From the NCBI GenBank assembly GCA_964570865.1, contig CAZMZM010000067.1:1-10937 (forward strand): a DNA stretch of 10,937 nucleotides. Direction: 5' to 3'. Made by a program: the position numbers and the translations under genes. A model generated the notes under the pieces. The model had not been told where the DNA came from, ran no database searches, and saw nothing but the letters and a program-made list of their open reading frames with translations. Source of the DNA: WGAL01 sp964570865. Lineage in GTDB: Bacteria; Bacteroidota; Ignavibacteria; Ignavibacteriales; Melioribacteraceae. Below are positions 5,942 to 10,937 of this stretch, in pieces (positions within the stretch are counted from its first letter, which is position 1; the number at the start of each line of letters is the position of its first letter).

Positions 5942-7084
5942 ATGGATTTTTTACTTACCGAAGAACAGAAAATGATTCTAGAAACAGCGAGAGATTTCGC
6001 AAGGAAAGAGATTGCACCTACTACAATTGAGCGGGATAAAAATGCTGAATTTCCGAGAGAGATTATTAACAAGTTAGCTGAATTAGGTTTTATGGGGATG
6101 ATGGTTGATCCGAAATATGACGGCGCCGGAATGGATACCGTAAGTTACGGATTAGCGATGATGGAAATTTCAAAAGTTGATGCCTCGGTTGGCGTAATAA
6201 TGTCGGTAAACAATTCTCTCGTTACTTTCGGACTTGAAAAATGGGGTAACGAATTTATTAAAGAAAAGTATCTTAAGCCATTGGCACGCGGCGAAAAATT
6301 GGGCGCATTTGCTTTATCCGAACCTGAAGCGGGAAGCGATGCAACACAGCAACATACTACCGCTACAAAGGACGGAAAATACTGGGTGCTCAACGGAATG
6401 AAAAATTGGATTACCAACGGGAAAAACGCCGATTACTATATCGTTTTTGCTCAGACCGACAAAGCAAAACGTCATCATGGCATTACGGCATTTGTTGTTG
6501 AAAAAGGAATGGAAGGATTTACGCAAGGGGTTAAGGAAGATAAGCTCGGAATAAGAAGTTCCGATACATGTTCTTTATCTTTTGCGGATTGTCGCATACC
6601 TGAAGAAAACGTAATTTGGGAAGTGGGTAAAGGATTTAATTTTGCAATGAACACACTGAACGGAGGGCGCTACGGAATTGCCTCGCAAGCAGTTGGAATT
6701 GCAATGGGTGCTTACGAAAAAGCATTAAATTATGCCAAAGAAAGAAAAGCTTTCGGAACTGAAATTGCCAATCACCAAGCTATTATGTTTAAGTTAGCCG
6801 ATATGGCTATGGAGATAGAAGCCGCCAAACTACTAACATTGCAGGCTTGTGCGTTAAAAGATGCCGGAAAAGATTACATAAAAGAAGCCTCAATGGCTAA
6901 ACTGTTTGCATCCGAAACGGCTGTTAAAGTTGCTCGCGAAGCTGTTCAGATTCACGGCGGTTATGGTTACGTTCGCGAATACGAAGTTGAAAGAATGTAC
7001 CGCGACGCTAAAATAACAGAGATTTACGAAGGGACTTCAGAAGTTCAGAGAATAATTATAGGAAGAAAAATATTAGCTGATTAA
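5942..7084 (+). CDS. Acyl-CoA dehydrogenase, short-chain/butyryl-CoA type
   Basis: A cytoplasmic FAD flavoenzyme that introduces the alpha-beta trans double bond in acyl-CoA and passes electrons to ETF; first step of beta-oxidation or of amino acid-derived acyl-CoA breakdown. At 380 residues it is full length. Seen: acyl-CoA dehydrogenase signature AFALSEPEAGSD (122-133), FAD-contact segment WITNG (156-160), QIHGGYGY (336-343) and the catalytic base Glu363 in IYEGTSEVQR, the same position as in SCAD/MCAD; isovaleryl-CoA dehydrogenases place it elsewhere. Chain-length preference is inferred only from overall likeness to bacterial butyryl-CoA enzymes. The ATG is preceded by AGGAGA with six to seven bases spacing, the clearest ribosome site in the window. 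A DUF2442 gene follows after one base. No etfAB or other beta-oxidation genes are present here. Confidence 0.93.
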   Translation: MDFLLTEEQKMILETARDFARKEIAPTTIERDKNAEFPREIINKLAELGFMGMMVDPKYDGAGMDTVSYGLAMMEISKVDASVGVIMSVNNSLVTFGLEKWGNEFIKEKYLKPLARGEKLGAFALSEPEAGSDATQQHTTATKDGKYWVLNGMKNWITNGKNADYYIVFAQTDKAKRHHGITAFVVEKGMEGFTQGVKEDKLGIRSSDTCSLSFADCRIPEENVIWEVGKGFNFAMNTLNGGRYGIASQAVGIAMGAYEKALNYAKERKAFGTEIANHQAIMFKLADMAMEIEAAKLLTLQACALKDAGKDYIKEASMAKLFASETAVKVAREAVQIHGGYGYVREYEVERMYRDAKITEIYEGTSEVQRIIIGRKILAD

Positions 7085-7085
7085 T

Positions 7086-7355
7086 ATGGCAAAAATTATT
7101 GAAGTCAAACCGTCGGAAGATTTTCGTCTTTATGTTAAGTACTCCGACGGTCTTGACGGTTTTATAAATATGGAAAGAATGTTAAAGCATCCGGAATATA
7201 AGGAGCTTAATAACATTGAAGAATTTATGAAAGTAGGCATAGACGAAAAAACAAAAGATATAAAATGGGAATGCGGTGCAACGATGTGTAAAGTTGCCAC
7301 AAGAAATATGCTGAAGTTAATCTCCGAAATGAAATCACTCGGGTTACAACCGTAA
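7086..7355 (+). CDS. DUF2442 domain protein
   Basis: An 89-residue soluble protein. It follows the DUF2442 pattern: strand VKPSEDFRLYVKYSDGLDGFINM (split by the typical DG at 21-22), the helix-rich EFMKVGID segment, then DIKWECG (58-64) in place of the common gxixWpxG motif. It has two cysteines, C63 and C68, close together; their meaning is unknown. DUF2442 genes often lie beside DUF4160 or similar small genes in toxin-antitoxin-like pairs, but here the upstream neighbour is an acyl-CoA dehydrogenase one base away and no toxin-like partner is seen. The frame begins at the only sensible ATG, so translation is probably coupled to the dehydrogenase. Its function is unknown; family assignment is moderately sure. 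Confidence 0.72.
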   Translation: MAKIIEVKPSEDFRLYVKYSDGLDGFINMERMLKHPEYKELNNIEEFMKVGIDEKTKDIKWECGATMCKVATRNMLKLISEMKSLGLQP

Positions 7356-7373
7356 TAAAAAAAATCTTTTTTG

Positions 7374-7391
7374 AATTATTCTTCAATAATT
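7374..7391 (+). terminator. Weak AT-only hairpin between DUF2442 and YwiC-like genes
   Basis: AATTATT and AATAATT form a 7-bp stem around a CTTC loop, preceded by an A-run and T-run (7357-7372). The stem has no G-C pairs and is followed by only a few T residues, so it would be a poor intrinsic terminator. It may merely attenuate readthrough into the membrane-protein gene 38 bases on, or be chance. Confidence 0.2.
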
Positions 7392-7428
7392 TTCCCAATC
7401 AACATTTATTAATCGGAAAGAAACATTT

Positions 7429-8202
7429 ATGATAAATAATAAAATACGGAATATCGCTCTACCTGAAGAACACGGTTCGTGGGGGTTTGTCCTTGAGCCG
7501 TTAATTCTGTCTTTAATCGTAGGTTGGTCAAAGCCGGGATTGTTTTTGGCCTTAGCTTCTTTTTTATTATTCCTCGCTCATCAGCCGATTAGAATAATAC
7601 TTAACAAGAAAAAGAATCTATTACTCAGAAAAAAAGCCGGCGGGATTTTCTTTCTCTATCTAGCGTTAGCCGGTTTGTTTTTAGGTATTGTTTATCAATC
7701 TGCCGACCATTACCTACTCTATCCGTTTTTACTTGCGTTACTATTAATGGGTGGATTTTTACTTTTCGAGCTGTCAGGCAAGGCACGGGTAATCACATCC
7801 GAGATAATTGCAACTGTCTCTATCGGTTTTATCGCCGTTGCAATTGTTCTTCTTTCCGGATGGAGCGAAGTTAAAGCTTGGGCATACTTTTTTCTGCTGC
7901 TAAATCGCGCAGTGCCCACTGTTTTGTTTATTCATGAAAGGATAAATGTTGTCCGTAAACAGAAAGTGAATAAACGGATTCCGATTACGGTAGCGGTTAT
8001 TGGTATTGCAGTTGCTCTTTATCTCTCGATTCAAAATCTAATTCCGAAATTGGCATTACTCGGCATCGTGGTTTTAATTGCCAGAATAATTGCAGGCTTC
8101 ACAAAACCGATGTTAAAACTCACATTAAAGCAAGCCGGAATATTGGAGTTTATCTACGGAATTTTATTTGTGTTAATTTCAGCGGTTGCTTATTTAGCTT
8201 AG
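7429..8202 (+). CDS. YwiC-like integral membrane protein
   Basis: A 257-residue polytopic inner-membrane protein with roughly eight hydrophobic segments across its length. The N-terminus carries the YwiC hallmark PEEHGSWGF (12-20), followed by a conserved HQP (51-53), and charged residues placed at the ends of or within membrane segments (E114, E125, R160, E170-R171) that look functional. The family is named for Bacillus subtilis YwiC, whose gene lies in the nitrate-respiration nar/fnr region; a precise biochemical role is not established to my knowledge. It follows the DUF2442 gene after 73 bases in the same direction, so it could be the third gene of the acyl-CoA dehydrogenase operon or have its own promoter. 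A GGAAAG lies upstream of the ATG at somewhat long spacing. It ends 16 bases from the convergent rpe stop. Confidence 0.8.
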   Translation: MINNKIRNIALPEEHGSWGFVLEPLILSLIVGWSKPGLFLALASFLLFLAHQPIRIILNKKKNLLLRKKAGGIFFLYLALAGLFLGIVYQSADHYLLYPFLLALLLMGGFLLFELSGKARVITSEIIATVSIGFIAVAIVLLSGWSEVKAWAYFFLLLNRAVPTVLFIHERINVVRKQKVNKRIPITVAVIGIAVALYLSIQNLIPKLALLGIVVLIARIIAGFTKPMLKLTLKQAGILEFIYGILFVLISAVAYLA

Positions 8203-8218
8203 TTAAAACTTCTAATTA

Positions 8219-8899
8219 TTATACGAAATTATCCGCTGCAGTTTTACCGCTTTCTCTTATATTGTTCATAGCTCCGACAATGTCAGCGGCTTTAAAAATT
8301 GCGCTTCCGGCAACCAAAGTGTCGGCACCGGCTTTAACCACTAATTGTGCAGTCTCCGCATTAATGCCGCCGTCAACTTCGAGCATAGCGCCGGAATTAA
8401 AGTTATCTAACAGTTTTCGTGCCGCAGCAATCTTTTGAATTGATTGAGAAATAAATTTTTGTCCGCCGAAACCGGGATTAACCGACATAAGTAAAAGCAA
8501 ATCTATTTGTGGAATAATATTTTCGACTACCGAAATCGGTGTACTCGGATTAAGAGAAATACCCGACTTAATTCCCGCCTCACGTATCATCTGCAAAGCA
8601 CGGTGAGAATGAAAAGTTGCTTCTTGATGAAATGTTAATATATCAGCTCCGGCATTGATGAAATCCTTAAAATATTTTTCCGGCTCTACAATCATCAGAT
8701 GAACATCAAGAGGAACATTTGTAACTCGCTTTAACGCTTCTACAATGTTTGGTCCAAAAGTTATATTGGGGACAAAACGCCCGTCCATTACGTCAACATG
8801 AATCAAGTCGGCTCCGTTATCGGAAACCATTTTCACTTGTTCCTCGAGTTTCAACAAATCAGCCGACAAAATTGAGGGTGCAATCGAAATTGTTTTCAT
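8219..8899 (-). CDS. rpe: Ribulose-phosphate 3-epimerase
   Basis: It interconverts D-ribulose 5-phosphate and D-xylulose 5-phosphate in the cytosolic pentose phosphate pathway. At 226 residues it is full length for this TIM barrel. Metal and catalytic residues are all present: H34 and D36 in IHVDVMDG, H67 in DVHLM, and D176 in EVDGGIN. The D36/D176 pair are the acid-base residues. Phosphate-binding parts are NPGFGGQ (141-147) and VAGSAIF (196-202). APSILSAD (7-14) is the typical N-terminal strand. The ATG lies two bases after the transketolase stop codon, so the two are one transcript and probably translationally coupled. Together they supply and use xylulose 5-phosphate. Confidence 0.97.
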   Translation of the reverse strand: MKTISIAPSILSADLLKLEEQVKMVSDNGADLIHVDVMDGRFVPNITFGPNIVEALKRVTNVPLDVHLMIVEPEKYFKDFINAGADILTFHQEATFHSHRALQMIREAGIKSGISLNPSTPISVVENIIPQIDLLLLMSVNPGFGGQKFISQSIQKIAAARKLLDNFNSGAMLEVDGGINAETAQLVVKAGADTLVAGSAIFKAADIVGAMNNIRESGKTAADNFV

Positions 8900-8901
8900 T
8901 A

Positions 8902-10896
8902 TTAATTCTGCTTTTTCTTGAATTCGTTAAATTTTGTTTCTACTTTTTCGGCTAAGTTTTCGGGAGTAAAACCAAACGCTTTCTCCAATTCCTGATAAGG
9001 AGCGGATTCACCGAATCTATCAAAGCCAAACACCCAGCCGTCCAAGCCGGTAAATTTTTCCCATCCAAATGAAACGCCTGCTTCAACGGCAACGCGGTAT
9101 CTGACCGAATCGGGAAGAATTGAGTTTTTATATTCTTCAGGTTGCGCTTCAAATAATTCAACCGAAGGCATACTTACCACGCGGACATTCCGATTATTAA
9201 GTAATTTGGCAGCGGCAATTGCAAGATGAACTTCGGAGCCGGTTGCAATTAAAATTATTTCCGGAGTTTCGGAATTTTCAAAAACAACGTAAGCGCCTTT
9301 TTTTACTTTAGCTATAACTTCGTTCTCAGGCAATTCAATCAATGGAAGTCCCTGGCGCGTTAAAGCCAATACCGAAGGACGATTGCTTATATCGAGCGCC
9401 GCTTTCATCGCTCCGGCAGTCTCTTTGGCATCCGCCGGACGAAAAACCAGTAAATTGGGAATTGCCCTAAGCGACGCAAGGTGTTCAACCGGCTGATGAG
9501 TAGGACCGTCCTCGCCGACATAAAATGAATCGTGCGTAAGGACATGCATTACATGCAAATGCTGCATTGCCGAAAGTCTAATTGCTGCACGTTCGTAGTC
9601 CGCAAAAACCAGGAATGTTGCCCCGAACGGTTTTAATCCGCCGTGCAAAGCTATTCCGTTTACTATTGCAGCCATCGGAAACTCTCGAACTCCGAAGGAT
9701 AAATTTCTTCCGGAGCGGTTGGCTTTTGAAAACTCGCCGACAAGTTTTGCAAAATCTTTTGTGGAATTTGACGGTTCTAAGTCGGCACTTCCCCCGACAA
9801 GAGATTCCATTTGTTCGGCAAATTTTGCCAGAGTTTTTCCAAACGCTGCACGAGTTGCCATTTTAGCTTCTTCGGAAAAGTCGGGAACGGATAAATCGTC
9901 AGAGATGTAATCGGAGTTTATTTCAGTCCAAAGTTTTTTAAATTCATTATCGCTCTGTATTTTAGCATTTACGACATTATTCCATTTATTTACTTTTTCT
10001 TTTAATTCGTCAAAATTACTTCTGAAATTATCAACCACATCTTCCGGCAGATAGAAAAACTCATCTTTGGGAAGACCGAGTTTTTCTTTGGTAGCGGCAA
10101 TTTCTTCAGGAGAAAGAGGTGAGCCGTGAGTTGTGAAATCTCCTTCCCTTGTTGCTGTCCCTTTTGCCATAATTGTGTGTCCGATTATCAGTGTAGGTTT
10201 TGCATTTTGGGATTTAGCTGTATTTACGGCGTCAACAATTTCATCATGATTATGTCCGTCTATTTCAACTGTATTCCATCCGAAACCTTCAAAGACTTTC
10301 TTGATGTTTGTATCATCAGCGCGTGAAGTTGGTCCCGAAATCTGCGCATTGTTCTTATCGTAAAAAGCAATTAATTTGCTTAATCCCCAATGCCCGGCCA
10401 ACGATGCAGCGCCGAGTGCAACCGGCTCCTGCAAATCACCGTCTCCGGCAATGGTAAATGTATAATGGTTAAGCACGTCAGCACCTAACTTAGCCCTAAG
10501 CATTTCCTCTGCAACGGCTATTCCTACGGACATTGAAAAACCTTGTCCTAACGGGCCTGTGGTTGCATCTACTCCGTTTGTTAAACCGAACTCGGGATGC
10601 CCGGGAGTTAAACTTCCGAACTGGCGAAACTTTTTAAGCTCGTCAGTCGGAAGAAAACCCTGCAGCACAAGTAACGAGTAAAGTAGCATAGATTCGTGCC
10701 CGGCTGATAGAACGAATCTGTCTCTATTGAACCATAGCGGATTTTCGGGATCGTACTTTAGGAAGTGCTTATAAACCACGTAAGCCATATCCGTTGAAGA
10801 AAGTGCACCGCCCGGATGTCCGGAATTAGCTTTGCGGGTTCCGTCTAAAATTAATGCTCTGATTACCGATACGCTTTTATTATCAAGATTCGTCAT
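8902..10896 (-). CDS. tkt: Transketolase
   Basis: A thiamine diphosphate enzyme that transfers a two-carbon ketol unit from xylulose 5-phosphate to ribose 5-phosphate or erythrose 4-phosphate. The 664-residue chain is full length (E. coli TktA is 663). N-terminal domain: SGHPGG (25-30), GHE (66-68), GPLGQG (114-119), ThDP/Mg motif GDG (151-153) with N182 thirty residues on, and HGSPL (257-261). Middle domain: catalytic-activating Glu405 in GVREFPM, then THDS (454-457) and GEDGPTHQP (461-469). C-terminal domain follows with RQG (514-516) and GSEVHLA. The GDG motif reads GDGDLQEP instead of the usual GDGxxMEG, with the Glu kept. The start has GAAGGTGA just four bases upstream. Only 41 bases precede it in the window, so its promoter may lie outside. 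Confidence 0.97.
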   Translation of the reverse strand: MTNLDNKSVSVIRALILDGTRKANSGHPGGALSSTDMAYVVYKHFLKYDPENPLWFNRDRFVLSAGHESMLLYSLLVLQGFLPTDELKKFRQFGSLTPGHPEFGLTNGVDATTGPLGQGFSMSVGIAVAEEMLRAKLGADVLNHYTFTIAGDGDLQEPVALGAASLAGHWGLSKLIAFYDKNNAQISGPTSRADDTNIKKVFEGFGWNTVEIDGHNHDEIVDAVNTAKSQNAKPTLIIGHTIMAKGTATREGDFTTHGSPLSPEEIAATKEKLGLPKDEFFYLPEDVVDNFRSNFDELKEKVNKWNNVVNAKIQSDNEFKKLWTEINSDYISDDLSVPDFSEEAKMATRAAFGKTLAKFAEQMESLVGGSADLEPSNSTKDFAKLVGEFSKANRSGRNLSFGVREFPMAAIVNGIALHGGLKPFGATFLVFADYERAAIRLSAMQHLHVMHVLTHDSFYVGEDGPTHQPVEHLASLRAIPNLLVFRPADAKETAGAMKAALDISNRPSVLALTRQGLPLIELPENEVIAKVKKGAYVVFENSETPEIILIATGSEVHLAIAAAKLLNNRNVRVVSMPSVELFEAQPEEYKNSILPDSVRYRVAVEAGVSFGWEKFTGLDGWVFGFDRFGESAPYQELEKAFGFTPENLAEKVETKFNEFKKKQN

Positions 10897-10937
10897 AATT
10901 CACCTTCAAGTTTAACTTATATAGAAAAATATTTTTT

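Noticed and set aside
9582..9866. Plus-strand 94-codon frame inside transketolase
   Set aside because: It lies opposite conserved transketolase sequence (the Glu405 region) and its translation is rich in Arg, Leu and Pro without any known motif.

Overview
The window is AT-rich bacterial chromosome, densely packed with short gaps and mostly complete housekeeping or envelope genes. No rRNA, tRNA, CRISPR array or transposase was seen. The gene style fits the Bacteroidota/Ignavibacteriota side of the tree: AT-rich, short leaders, variable Shine-Dalgarno strength, TTG starts, and two promoter-like boxes of the Bacteroidota TAnnTTTG type. This placement is an inference of moderate strength. No marker gene in the window settles it.

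Layout. Positions 1-420 hold no convincing gene, only a 24-bp-period direct repeat lying in a 32-codon reading frame. Positions 421-3894 (minus strand) are a three-gene ABC transporter operon of the peptide/nickel (Dpp/Opp) type: a divergent DppB-like permease, a DppC-like permease and one polypeptide carrying both ATPase domains. The three reading frames overlap, and no substrate-binding protein is present in the window. Positions 4032-5762 (minus strand) are a second compact operon: a PaaI-like hotdog thioesterase, a 95-residue lipoprotein that looks like a signal peptide fused to an RCK_C (TrkA-C) domain, and an MltD-like lytic transglycosylase. A divergent promoter region (5763-5941) separates this from a plus-strand group: an acyl-CoA dehydrogenase, a DUF2442 protein one base downstream, and a YwiC-like membrane protein. 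Positions 8219-10896 (minus strand) carry transketolase followed by ribulose-phosphate 3-epimerase, two enzymes of the non-oxidative pentose phosphate pathway separated by two bases.

How the genes fit together. tkt-rpe is an ordinary functional pair. The acyl-CoA dehydrogenase and the thioesterase, on opposite sides of the shared promoter region, both act on acyl-CoA type substrates. The least ordinary items are the RCK_C-like lipoprotein, the thioesterase with Gln where PaaI enzymes have their catalytic Asp, and the ABC transporter, which lacks a local binding protein and has a nine-residue insertion in its first ATPase domain.
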